This document shows positions 25,685-33,991 of a stretch of DNA of 60,150 nucleotides, piece by piece. Numbering within the stretch: the first letter of the stretch is position 1; each line of letters begins with the position of its first letter. The stretch is from Odoribacter sp. (lineage in GTDB: Bacteria > Bacteroidota > Bacteroidia > Bacteroidales > Prolixibacteraceae). A program made the position numbers and the translations under genes. The stretch spans positions 1-60,150 of the forward strand of contig PNOH01000029.1 of assembly GCA_013824715.1 (NCBI GenBank), read 5' to 3'. The notes below the pieces were generated by a model. It was given only the letters and a program-made list of their open reading frames with translations. It was not told the DNA's origin and did not search any database.

Positions 25685-26395
25685 ATGCAGGGGAAAATGA
25701 AAGATTTAAAAAATATTCAAATACTTGTTGCCACCAAAGAACACCTGAAATACGTTGACCAGGTGAACGATGCCATAGACATCGCTTCGAAAGAGCGCGG
25801 AACCGGTATCGCCCGCCGTACCTACGAATACATTGCCGATAAAATGCTTCAGGGTAAAGCAATTATTGCCCTTGAAAACGGCGACACTTTTGCCGGATTC
25901 TGTTACGTGGAAACCTGGGGAGAGAAAAGTTTCGTTGCCAATTCAGGATTAATTGTAGTTAAGGAGTTCCGTGGCATCGGATTGGCAACTGAAATCAAAC
26001 GCAAAGCATTCATGCTTTCAAGAGTAAGATATCCGAATGCCAAAATATTTGGTTTGACAACCGGTTTGGCCGTAATGAAAATTAACCATGAACTGGGTTA
26101 TCGTCCGGTCACTTTTTCGGAACTGACAGATGACGAAGACTTCTGGAAAGGTTGCCAAAGTTGTGTAAATTACGACATATTGCAACGAACTGAAAAAAGT
26201 AAATGCCTGTGTACAGGAATGGTTTTCGATCCAGCCTGGGAAAAGGAAAAAAAGCCAGAGGAGAAAAAGCAAAACGGCGGATGGGCAATTAAAGGCACTT
26301 TGCTCGACATTATCAATAAACTGAAGCCCAACAGAAACGGATTACAGCCTAAAAACGTATTAGCTTTTACAATATTCAAAAAAAGAAAATCATGA
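25685..26395 (+). CDS. GNAT acyltransferase, candidate N-succinylglutamate synthase
   Basis: 236 aa. The GNAT core spans about residues 10-150, with the acyl-CoA loop FRGIGLA in motif A. A C-terminal tail holds CQSC and CLC cysteine pairs (about residues 158-178) and a lysine-rich stretch. It overlaps argG by 4 bases (ATGA) and is the first enzyme gene of the arginine set; no argA or argJ is present, so it very likely makes the first step, N-acylation of glutamate. Because the downstream carbamoyltransferase is of the N-succinylornithine type, succinyl-CoA is the expected donor (inference). A second ATG at 25697 has AGGGGAAA just before it and may be the true start. Confidence 0.75.
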   Translation: MQGKMKDLKNIQILVATKEHLKYVDQVNDAIDIASKERGTGIARRTYEYIADKMLQGKAIIALENGDTFAGFCYVETWGEKSFVANSGLIVVKEFRGIGLATEIKRKAFMLSRVRYPNAKIFGLTTGLAVMKINHELGYRPVTFSELTDDEDFWKGCQSCVNYDILQRTEKSKCLCTGMVFDPAWEKEKKPEEKKQNGGWAIKGTLLDIINKLKPNRNGLQPKNVLAFTIFKKRKS

Positions 26396-27585
26396 AGAAT
26401 AAAGTAGTTTTAGCATTTAGCGGAGGCCTGGATACTTCGTATTGCGCCAAATACCTTTCGGACGAAAAAAATATGGACGTTTACACAGCCATTGCCAATA
26501 CTGGTGGATTTACCCAGTCCGATTTGGATGCAGTGGAGAAAAAAGCCTATAATCTTGGGGCGGTAAAACATGTCGCCATCGATGTAACAGATTCATATTA
26601 CGAAAAAAGCATCAAATACATGGTTTTCGGAAATATTCTCCGGAACAATACTTACCCGATTTCGGTAAGTTCGGAGCGCGTTTTTCAGGCCATTGCCATC
26701 ATTGAATATGCCAAACAAATCGGCGCTAAATATGTAGCCCACGGAAGCACTGGCGCCGGAAACGATCAGGTGCGTTTTGACCTGACCTTTCAGATTCTGG
26801 CTCCTGAAATCGGTATCCTCACCCCTACCCGCGATCTGGAACTGAGCCGTCAGGAAGAAATTGATTACCTGAAAGCCCACGGCGTTGAAGCGGACTGGAA
26901 AAAGATGGATTACTCCATCAACAAAGGACTTTGGGGAACCAGCATCGGCGGAAAAGAAACCCTGAAATCGAATAAAACACTTCCTGAAGAAGCTTATCCA
27001 TCGCAACTGACCGAAACCGGCGAAAAAGAAATTACCCTCGATTTTGTGGAAGGCGAATTAAAAGGTGTAAATGGCGAAAGCTACGAAAATCCGGTGAATG
27101 CCATCCGTGCCTTGGATGCCCTGGCTTCACCTTTTGCTATTGGCCGCGATATGCATATTGGGGATACCATTATCGGCATAAAAGGACGCGTTGGCTTCGA
27201 AGCTGCCGCTCCCATCATCATCCTTAAAGCACACCAGATGTTAGAAAAGCACACGCTTACCAAGTGGCAACAGTACTGGAAAGAACAGCTTGGAAACTGG
27301 TACGGAATGTTCCTGCACGAAGCTTTGTATTTTGAACCTGTGATGCGCGACATCGAAAAATTCCTCGAACATTCGCAGCAAACCGTTACCGGGAAAGTGA
27401 TTGTTCGCCTGAAACCATATCATTTCGTTCTGGTTGGTATTGAATCTGATCACGATTTGATGCGCTCGGAATTTGGTGAATACGGCGAGAAAAACTCTGC
27501 CTGGACCGCCGACGATGTGAAAGGATTTACCAAGGTGCTTTCAACTTCGCTGAAAATACACAATTCGGTGAACCATGGATTCTAG
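26392..27585 (+). CDS. argG: Argininosuccinate synthase
   Basis: 397 aa. The P-loop-like AFSGGLDTSYCAKYL at the N-terminus and YVAHGSTGAGNDQVRFDLTF are diagnostic of ArgG. It condenses citrulline with aspartate using ATP. The start overlaps the stop of the GNAT gene (ATGA), so the two are translationally coupled. A GC-rich cruciform follows the stop within a few bases. Confidence 0.97.
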   Translation: MKNKVVLAFSGGLDTSYCAKYLSDEKNMDVYTAIANTGGFTQSDLDAVEKKAYNLGAVKHVAIDVTDSYYEKSIKYMVFGNILRNNTYPISVSSERVFQAIAIIEYAKQIGAKYVAHGSTGAGNDQVRFDLTFQILAPEIGILTPTRDLELSRQEEIDYLKAHGVEADWKKMDYSINKGLWGTSIGGKETLKSNKTLPEEAYPSQLTETGEKEITLDFVEGELKGVNGESYENPVNAIRALDALASPFAIGRDMHIGDTIIGIKGRVGFEAAAPIIILKAHQMLEKHTLTKWQQYWKEQLGNWYGMFLHEALYFEPVMRDIEKFLEHSQQTVTGKVIVRLKPYHFVLVGIESDHDLMRSEFGEYGEKNSAWTADDVKGFTKVLSTSLKIHNSVNHGF

Positions 27586-27589
27586 CTTC

Positions 27590-27650
27590 TTGCTGCTGGC
27601 AGCTTGCGGCTGGCTTTTTGCCAGTAGCCAGTGACCAGCAGCTAGCAGCG
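27590..27650. repeat. Cruciform repeat between argG and argC
   Basis: GCTGCTGG (27592-27599) pairs with CCAGCAGC (27635-27642), and an inner CTGGC (27610-27614) with GCCAG (27620-27624) around a TTTTT loop. GCAGCTTGCGGC and CAGCTAGCAGC are further variants of the same word. It lacks a following T-run, so it is more likely an RNA-stability element or REP-like repeat than a strong terminator. Confidence 0.65.
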
Positions 27651-27683
27651 TGATTTCAAAGTTATAATTTGATATTTGGGAAA

Positions 27684-28652
27684 ATGATAAAAACAGGAGT
27701 TATAGGTGGCGCCGGTTATACGGCCGGTGAACTGATTCGAATCTTATTGAATCACCCTCACGCAGAAATTACGTTTGTTCAGAGCAGCAGCAATGCAGAC
27801 AATTTACTTTCGGATGTACATACCGATTTGTTAGGCGACACAAACATTCGATTTGTTGCTGAAGCTGATTTTTCGAAAGTCGAAGTGGCGTTCTTCTGCA
27901 TGGGGCACGGTAAATCGAAAGATTTTTTTCAGAAAAATACACTTCCTGAAAACGTAAAAATAATTGATCTGAGCCACGACTTCAGGTTAAAGCACGAAGG
28001 AAACGATTTCGTTTATGGTTTGCCCGAATTGAATCGTGAAATAATAGGCAAATCAAGCAAAATTGCCAATCCGGGCTGCTTTGCTACCGCAATTCAACTG
28101 GCTGTTTTGCCGTTGGCTGCAATTGGTTTGATCAGAGACGAATTGCATGTAAATGCCATTACCGGTTCAACCGGCGCGGGACAAGCGCCAGGCGAAACTT
28201 CGCATTTTAGCTGGAGAAACAACAACCTGTCGGTTTATAAAGCATTTGAGCATCAGCATCTGGGCGAAATCAGACAGAGCCTGAAACAACTGCAGCCGGA
28301 TTTTAACTTTGACATCAATTTTATTCCCGTTCGGGGAAATCATACCCGTGGCATTTTCGCCTCAGTTTATACCAAATTTGACGGTTCTTTGGAAGAGGCT
28401 GTCAAGCTGTATCAGGATTATTACGAATCGCATCCGTTTGTATTTGTAAGTAAGACCAATCCTGATTTAAAACAGGTAGTAAACACTAACAAAGCGATAG
28501 TTTACCTCGAAAAACATGGAAATAAACTGATGATTCTTTCGGTGACTGACAATTTGCTGAAAGGCGCTTCCGGACAGGCTGTTCAGAACATGAACCTGAT
28601 GTTTGGTCTTGAAGAAACGATGGGATTGGGTTTGAAAGCGGTGGCGTTCTAA
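27684..28652 (+). CDS. argC: N-acyl-gamma-glutamyl-phosphate reductase
   Basis: 322 aa from the ATG at 27684; the longer frame begins with TTG and adds five residues that homologues lack. The NAD(P)-binding start MIKTGVIGGAGYTAGELIRIL and the catalytic cysteine in NPGCFATAIQLAVLPL are clear, as is GSTGAGQAPGETSHFSWR. It reduces the N-acylglutamyl phosphate made by ArgB. In this pathway the acyl group is probably succinyl, judged from the downstream carbamoyltransferase. Part of the rightward argG-argB gene set. Confidence 0.95.
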   Translation: MIKTGVIGGAGYTAGELIRILLNHPHAEITFVQSSSNADNLLSDVHTDLLGDTNIRFVAEADFSKVEVAFFCMGHGKSKDFFQKNTLPENVKIIDLSHDFRLKHEGNDFVYGLPELNREIIGKSSKIANPGCFATAIQLAVLPLAAIGLIRDELHVNAITGSTGAGQAPGETSHFSWRNNNLSVYKAFEHQHLGEIRQSLKQLQPDFNFDINFIPVRGNHTRGIFASVYTKFDGSLEEAVKLYQDYYESHPFVFVSKTNPDLKQVVNTNKAIVYLEKHGNKLMILSVTDNLLKGASGQAVQNMNLMFGLEETMGLGLKAVAF

Positions 28653-28660
28653 AATAATTG

Positions 28661-28736
28661 TTGCGTGTTACGGGTTATGGGTTACGAGTTAACCCAAAAC
28701 GCGCAACTCGCAACCTGCAACTCGTAACATTTTTTT
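28661..28736. repeat. Composite palindrome directly before argD
   Basis: Left-arm words TTGCGTGTTACGGGTT and GTTACGAGTT (28681-28690) are mirrored by AACGCGCAACTCG and AACTCGTAAC (28719-28728). A T-run (28730-28737) then leads straight into the argD ATG at 28738. The shape is that of an intrinsic terminator, yet it lies inside the operon. Related words occur at 117-182 and inside the kinase gene near 59450. Confidence 0.65.
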
Positions 28737-28737
28737 T

Positions 28738-29865
28738 ATGAATCTATTCGACGTATATCCATTACTCGACATCACCCCTGTTAAAGGCGAAGGCTGTTAC
28801 ATTTGGGATGAGAACGGCACCAAATACTTGGATCTATATGGTGGCCATGCCGTTATTTCGGTGGGACATTCGCATCCGCATTATATTAGTCGGCTGACTG
28901 ATCAGTTGAATCAGATCGGATTTTATTCCAACTCGGTGCAAATTCCGCAGCAAAAAGAACTGGCCGAAAAACTTGGACAACTTTCGGGTTATCCCGATTA
29001 CCAGCTTTTTCTGGTCAATTCAGGGGCCGAGGCCAACGAAAACGCGCTGAAACTGGCCTCTTTTGTTACCGGTCGTAAAAAAATAATTGGCTTTAAAAAA
29101 GGTTTTCATGGACGCACTTCGGCGGTTGTGGCAGTAACCGACAATCCCAAAATTATTGCTCCGGTCAACGAAACACCCAATGCGATTATCCTTCCATTCA
29201 ACGATCTGGAATTGCTTGAAGAAAAGTTGAAAACAAATGAGATTGCGGGTGTAATCATTGAAGGAATTCAGGGAATCGGCGGTATTCATGTGCCTGCTGA
29301 AGGTTTTCTGGTTCAGGCTGAAAACTTGTGTAAACAATACGGCGCAATGCTGATTCTGGACGAAATTCAATCAGGATACGGACGGAGCGGTAAGTTTTTT
29401 GCCCATCAATATAGCGGCGTAGAACCTGATATTATCACCGTAGCTAAAGGAATGGGCAACGGATTTCCGGTTGGCGGATTGCTCATTGCTCCAGAAATCA
29501 AACCCTGGCATGGTATGTTGGGGACCACATTCGGCGGAAATTACCTGGCCTGTGCTGCAAGCCTGGCTGTTCTGGAAATCATGGAAAGTGAAAAACTGAT
29601 TGAGAATGCAGAAAAAGTGGGTAGTTATCTGATCGAAAAATTAAAGCAAATTTCAGGTATTAAAGAGGTCAGAGGACTCGGTTTGATGATCGGGCTCGAA
29701 TTGGATCAACAAATTAATGACATTCGTCATGTTTTGTTAAAAAAACATCATATTTTTACCGGCGTTTCCGGGACAAATACCATCAGGTTACTTTCTCCGC
29801 TAACTTTGACAAAAGAACAAGCCGATGTATTTATTGAGGCATTGATCGAAACGATTTTGGAATGA
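28738..29865 (+). CDS. argD: N-acylornithine aminotransferase
   Basis: 375 aa, PLP class III aminotransferase. Visible motifs: NSGAEANENALKLA, the FHGRTSAVVAVT loop, LILDEIQSGYGRSGKFFAHQ with the cofactor Asp, and the Schiff-base Lys in VAKGMGNGFPVGG. It converts N-acylglutamate semialdehyde to N-acylornithine with glutamate as donor; N-succinyl substrates are expected here. It starts right after a terminator-like palindrome and T-run, so its level may differ from that of argC. Confidence 0.93.
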   Translation: MNLFDVYPLLDITPVKGEGCYIWDENGTKYLDLYGGHAVISVGHSHPHYISRLTDQLNQIGFYSNSVQIPQQKELAEKLGQLSGYPDYQLFLVNSGAEANENALKLASFVTGRKKIIGFKKGFHGRTSAVVAVTDNPKIIAPVNETPNAIILPFNDLELLEEKLKTNEIAGVIIEGIQGIGGIHVPAEGFLVQAENLCKQYGAMLILDEIQSGYGRSGKFFAHQYSGVEPDIITVAKGMGNGFPVGGLLIAPEIKPWHGMLGTTFGGNYLACAASLAVLEIMESEKLIENAEKVGSYLIEKLKQISGIKEVRGLGLMIGLELDQQINDIRHVLLKKHHIFTGVSGTNTIRLLSPLTLTKEQADVFIEALIETILE

Positions 29866-29941
29866 GGAAAAAGGAATGATAAAATGTTCCATGTCGTTTA
29901 AATTGTAAATGGTAAATTGCTTAATAGTAAATACTTAGAAT

Positions 29942-30739
29942 ATGATTGATCAGAAAATTACCATCATCGGTGGAGGAAATATTGGGGGCGCTATCGCAAC
30001 CGGATTAATTAAATCGAAGCAAATTGCACCTTCTTCATTTACTGTTACCGACCGTATGACAAGCATACTTGAAAAATTTCAGGAACAAGATGTACAAACC
30101 TCGACAGATAACAAATCAGCCTGTCAAAATGCCGACATCATCATTTTAGCGATTAAACCTTATCAGGTTCACGCTATCATCGAAGAAATTAAACCGGTAT
30201 TAAATCCAAATCAAATTCTAATCTCGATCGCTGCAGGTGTTGGTCTTCAAAGCATAGAAGAATATGTTGAAGGTAAAGTATTTGTATTTAGGGTAATGCC
30301 AAACACAGCCATTGCTATTCAGGAATCGATGACTTTAATTTCGACCAATGTAAAATCGGAAGTACTGCGCAACCGGGTACTTCATATTTTCGATCAACTG
30401 GGACAGGCAATTATTATTTCTGAAGATTTGATGGCCGCGGCCACTGTGCTTGCATCATGCGGAATTGCGTTTGCCCTGCGTTACATGCGGGCCGCCATGC
30501 AAGGTGGAATCGAAATTGGCTTCAGTTCCGAAATGGCCCAATTCATTACCGCACAAACCGTAAAAGGTGCTACAGGCTTGATTCTCGAATCAGGAAGACA
30601 TCCGGAGCAGGAAATTGATAAAGTAACGACACCCCGCGGAATCACCATTACCGGATTGAATGAAATGGAACACAAAGGTTTCAGTTCGTCGCTGATTCAG
30701 GGCTTGATCGCCTCTTTCAACAAAATTGAAAAAGGATAA
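29942..30739 (+). CDS. proC: Pyrroline-5-carboxylate reductase
   Basis: 265 aa. The Rossmann start ITIIGGGNIGGAIATGLI and the C-terminal proline-binding helix (VTTPRGITITGLNEME) identify ProC. It reduces pyrroline-5-carboxylate to proline with NAD(P)H. It lies 76 bases after argD and 9 bases before proB, as part of a proline block set inside the arginine genes; both pathways start from glutamate. Confidence 0.95.
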   Translation: MIDQKITIIGGGNIGGAIATGLIKSKQIAPSSFTVTDRMTSILEKFQEQDVQTSTDNKSACQNADIIILAIKPYQVHAIIEEIKPVLNPNQILISIAAGVGLQSIEEYVEGKVFVFRVMPNTAIAIQESMTLISTNVKSEVLRNRVLHIFDQLGQAIIISEDLMAAATVLASCGIAFALRYMRAAMQGGIEIGFSSEMAQFITAQTVKGATGLILESGRHPEQEIDKVTTPRGITITGLNEMEHKGFSSSLIQGLIASFNKIEKG

Positions 30740-30748
30740 CAGACTATT

Positions 30749-31843
30749 TTGAAAATACATTTGCGATATAAAAAAATCACTGTCAAGGTTGGCAGTAACG
30801 TTCTAACCAAGGCGGATGGCACTTTGAATGACACAAACATTTCACATTTAGTTGATCAGATTGCTTTTTTGAACCAAAAAGGTGTTGAAATTGTATTGGT
30901 ATCATCAGGAGCAGTTGCTGCAGGTCGTGGTGAAATAGGAAACGGCAAAAAACTGGATACGGTTTCAGCGCGACAATTATGGTCGGCAGTTGGTCAGGTA
31001 AAACTGATTAATTGTTATGCTGAAGCGTTTAAAAAATATGGAATTTCATGCGCTCAGGTTCTCACTACCAAAGAGAATTTCAGCGACCGGGTCCATTACC
31101 TGAACATGAAAAACTGCATTTCGACGCTGATAGAAAACAAAGTGATTCCAATTGTGAACGAGAACGATACCATTTCGGTTACCGAGCTGATGTTTACCGA
31201 CAACGATGAGCTTTCAGGATTGATTGCCTCGATGGAAGATTCGGAAGCCTTGATTATTCTGAGCAACATTGATGGAATTTACGATGGTTCACCCGATTTG
31301 CCCGGATCGAAAGTGATTCGTGAAATCACCTCTAAAAGCAAACCGCTCAACGAGGCAATTTCGACCAGTAAATCAAGTTTCGGACGTGGGGGAATGCTTA
31401 CCAAATACCACATTGCAAAAAAAGTGGCCAAAGGTGGCATTAACGTTCACATTGCCAATGGGATGAAGGAAAACACACTTCTGCATATTATGAACGCTGC
31501 AGAAGATTTTGTACATACAACCTTTGTTTCGGAAAAGAAAAAAGCGTCGAATGTCAAAAAATGGATTTCGTATTCTGAAAGTTTTGCCAAAGGTGAATTG
31601 GTTGTGAATGAAGGCGCAAGGAATGCCCTGCTTTCGAGCCAGGCCACAAGTCTTCTGCCGGTCGGAGTAGTTATTATCGAAGGAACTTTTGAAAAAGGCG
31701 ATTTAGTGAAAATTAAAGACGAAGACGGAAAGCTGATCGGGATTGGAAAATCGGAATACAATTCGGAAAAAGCTGAAAAATACAAAGGAAATAAGAACAA
31801 AAAAGCAGTAGTCCATTACGACTATTTGTACATCATGGAATAA
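30749..31843 (+). CDS. proB: Glutamate 5-kinase
   Basis: 364 aa starting with TTG (30749); no ATG or GTG fits the family N-terminus KITVKVGSNVLTK, so the TTG is accepted. The amino-acid kinase domain (VSSGAVAAGRGEIG, NENDTISVTELMFTDNDELSG) is followed by a C-terminal PUA domain (about 275-360). It phosphorylates glutamate, the first step to proline. The weak start codon may hold down ProB, the feedback-regulated entry enzyme. Spaced 9 bases from proC. Confidence 0.94.
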   Translation: MKIHLRYKKITVKVGSNVLTKADGTLNDTNISHLVDQIAFLNQKGVEIVLVSSGAVAAGRGEIGNGKKLDTVSARQLWSAVGQVKLINCYAEAFKKYGISCAQVLTTKENFSDRVHYLNMKNCISTLIENKVIPIVNENDTISVTELMFTDNDELSGLIASMEDSEALIILSNIDGIYDGSPDLPGSKVIREITSKSKPLNEAISTSKSSFGRGGMLTKYHIAKKVAKGGINVHIANGMKENTLLHIMNAAEDFVHTTFVSEKKKASNVKKWISYSESFAKGELVVNEGARNALLSSQATSLLPVGVVIIEGTFEKGDLVKIKDEDGKLIGIGKSEYNSEKAEKYKGNKNKKAVVHYDYLYIME

Positions 31844-31935
31844 TAAAAATATTGACTCAGGATTTGTGTACTGATACCCTTTTCATAGACCCTTATAATT
31901 ATTGCCCCTGAGGCAACAAATTCCTGAGTTATATT

Positions 31936-31966
31936 CCCCCTTCCTCCCCCTGGAAGGGGGCTTTAT
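31936..31966 (+). terminator. GC-rich hairpin between proB and proA
   Basis: CCCCCTTCC (31936-31944) pairs perfectly with GGAAGGGGG (31952-31960) around a 7-base loop, followed by CTTTAT. The short T-run makes it a weak or partial terminator; it may lower proA relative to proB. Similar C-rich stems are common in Bacteroidota gaps (from memory). Confidence 0.5.
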
Positions 31967-31978
31967 ATTTTGAATAAG

Positions 31979-33229
31979 ATGACAGTAAAAGAACAACTTA
32001 CACTGGTTATGAAAGCCAGCCGGAAACTGAACCTGGTTTCAGTGGAAAAAATTAACCAGGTTTTACAGGATGTGGCAACTGCTGCAACAGAAAATACAGC
32101 GTTTATCCTTCAGGAAAATGCTAAAGATTTGAGCCGGATGGATCCAAATGATCCGAAGTATGACCGATTGATGCTGACCGGAGAACGGATAAAAGAAATT
32201 GCTTCAGACATCCGGAATGTGTCCTCACTCCCCTCGCCCCTTGGCCGGATTCTAAGCGAAACCAGCCGGCCAAATGGAATGAAAATCTCAAAAATCAGCG
32301 TTCCTTTCGGAGTCATCGGTATCATTTACGAAGCCCGTCCCAATGTAACTTTCGATGTGTTTTCGTTATGCCTGAAATCGGGGAATGCCTGTGTCTTAAA
32401 GGGAGGAAGCGATGCCAACGATTCGAATGTGGCTATTGTAAAGGTCATTCAGGAAGTACTAAGGAATCATGGACTTGACGAAAATATACTGTCGCTCCTT
32501 CCGGTTGACCGCGAAGCTACTACCGAACTTTTACATGCACATGGTTTGGTTGACCTTATTATTCCAAGAGGTTCACAAAGCCTCATTAATTTTGTCCGTG
32601 AGAATTCAAGCATACCGGTGATTGAAACCGGGGCCGGAATTTGCCATACTTATTTCGATGAATTTGGCGATGCAACCAAAGGTCGGGCAATCGTAAATAA
32701 TGCGAAAACCCGCCGCCCAAGTGTTTGCAACGCGCTTGACTGCCTGATTATTCACCAAAACAGGCTGAATGACTTGCCAGTTCTTGCAGAACTTCTTCCC
32801 GAAAGCCAGGTTATTATTTATGCCGATGAAAAATCCTATCAGGCGCTTGAAGGTAAATATCCATCCCGTTTGCTCGAACATGCTACTGAAGAATCGTTCG
32901 GGATCGAATTTTTGTCGTATAAAATGTCAGTAAAAACAGTTACCGATATGGAAGAAGCCTTGGATCATATCGCTACTTACAGCTCCAAACATTCCGAAGC
33001 CATTGTTTCTGAAGATGAAGATTCATTGGAAATTTTCAGAAGGTCGGTGGATGCTGCAGCGGTTTATTGTAATGTTTCGACCGCTTTTACCGATGGTGCG
33101 CAATTTGGATTGGGTGCAGAAATAGGCATTTCTACGCAGAAATTGCATGCACGCGGCCCGATGGCCCTCGAAGAATTGACCAGCTATAAATGGATTGTGG
33201 TAGGCGGCGGGCAAATCAGGGCAAAATAA
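31979..33229 (+). CDS. proA: Gamma-glutamyl phosphate reductase
   Basis: 416 aa from the ATG at 31979; the open frame begins three codons earlier at a TTG. The aldehyde-dehydrogenase-like fold is shown by [17 protein letters not shown] and [11 protein letters not shown], and the catalytic Cys lies in [13 protein letters not shown]. It reduces glutamyl-5-phosphate to the semialdehyde for ProC. It closes the proline block; the toxin-antitoxin pair follows 69 bases later. Confidence 0.95.
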   Translation: MTVKEQLTLVMKASRKLNLVSVEKINQVLQDVATAATENTAFILQENAKDLSRMDPNDPKYDRLMLTGERIKEIASDIRNVSSLPSPLGRILSETSRPNGMKISKISVPFGVIGIIYEARPNVTFDVFSLCLKSGNACVLKGGSDANDSNVAIVKVIQEVLRNHGLDENILSLLPVDREATTELLHAHGLVDLIIPRGSQSLINFVRENSSIPVIETGAGICHTYFDEFGDATKGRAIVNNAKTRRPSVCNALDCLIIHQNRLNDLPVLAELLPESQVIIYADEKSYQALEGKYPSRLLEHATEESFGIEFLSYKMSVKTVTDMEEALDHIATYSSKHSEAIVSEDEDSLEIFRRSVDAAAVYCNVSTAFTDGAQFGLGAEIGISTQKLHARGPMALEELTSYKWIVVGGGQIRAK

Positions 33230-33286
33230 TAAAGATCAATAGTTAGCTCAAATAGAATTGCATTTCATTAAGAACCAAAAAGATTG

Positions 33287-33294
33287 TATTTTTG
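33287..33294 (+). promoter_or_regulatory. Candidate -7 element for the mntA-hepT pair
   Basis: TATTTTTG matches the Bacteroidota TAnnTTTG consensus exactly. Transcription would begin near 33301, so the ATG at 33299 would not be transcribed, favouring the second in-frame ATG (33320). No well-spaced -33 box was found. It suggests the pair may also be transcribed on its own. Confidence 0.35.
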
Positions 33295-33298
33295 AACC

Positions 33299-33601
33299 AT
33301 GGGCATTTTAGATAAAAATATGGATAAAATAACGACTTTGTGTGAGAAACATAAAGTGGCCAAATTATTTGTATTTGGCTCAATTTTAACTCCTCGATTT
33401 AAAAAATCGAGCGATATTGATTTTTTAGTTGATTTCACAGAAATCGATTTATACAATTATGCCGACAATTATTTTGGTCTGAAAAAATCATTAGAGAATG
33501 TTTTAGGCAGACAAATTGACCTACTGGAAGACAAAGCTGTTAAAAATCCATATTTACGACAATCCATCGACACCTCAAAAAGATTGATATATGGATATTG
33601 A
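33299..33601 (+). CDS. MntA-type minimal nucleotidyltransferase (antitoxin)
   Basis: 100 aa. FGSILTPRFKKSSDIDFLVDF contains the exact MntA motif GS-X10-D-X-D, the metal site of minimal nucleotidyltransferases. In characterised type VII systems MntA silences its HEPN partner by adding AMP groups to a tyrosine. The start may be the second Met (33320), given the -7 element at 33287. The 3' end overlaps the hepT-like gene by 11 bases, as is usual for the pair. The location between proA and the carbamoyltransferase gene is unusual. Confidence 0.85.
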   Translation: MGILDKNMDKITTLCEKHKVAKLFVFGSILTPRFKKSSDIDFLVDFTEIDLYNYADNYFGLKKSLENVLGRQIDLLEDKAVKNPYLRQSIDTSKRLIYGY

Positions 33602-33932
33602 AATCAAAACATGGCTATATGATATTTTGCAATCTATTCTGGAGATTGAAGGTTATTATGAGGATAAACCTAAAAGATACGATGACTATATTACAGACAT
33701 TAAGACAAAAAGAGCAATAGAGAGAAATCTGGAGATTATTGGAGAAGCTGCCAACCGGATATTCAAAAAAGAAAAATCTTTTAAACTTGAAAATTCGGAA
33801 AAGATTATCGGTACCCGAAACAGAATAATTCATGGCTATGATAAAATCTCTGATGATTTAATCTGGAGTATTGTGATTAATCATATTCCAAAACTTAAAG
33901 AAGAAATAATCCTGCTCTTAAATGAAAAATGA
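33591..33932 (+). CDS. HepT-like HEPN domain RNase toxin (DUF86)
   Basis: 113 aa, all-alpha. RNRIIHGY supplies the HEPN motif R-X4-H-X-Y, the RNase centre and the tyrosine modified by MntA in characterised pairs. It overlaps the nucleotidyltransferase by 11 bases, and its stop lies 59 bases before the chosen start of the succinylornithine carbamoyltransferase, so the toxin pair sits in the arginine operon without a visible terminator. Assignment as a functional toxin is by family and gene pairing. Confidence 0.85.
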   Translation: MDIEIKTWLYDILQSILEIEGYYEDKPKRYDDYITDIKTKRAIERNLEIIGEAANRIFKKEKSFKLENSEKIIGTRNRIIHGYDKISDDLIWSIVINHIPKLKEEIILLLNEK

Positions 33933-33991
33933 GCAACAGTGCTATAAGGCAATTCACTATTCCGAATAATATCAACAAGCAAAAATCCAAA

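Noticed and set aside
33929-33991. Upstream start of argF' overlapping hepT by 4 bases (ATGA)
   Set aside because: Homologous carbamoyltransferases begin at the Met at 33992, and numbering from there puts Pro at 90 exactly.
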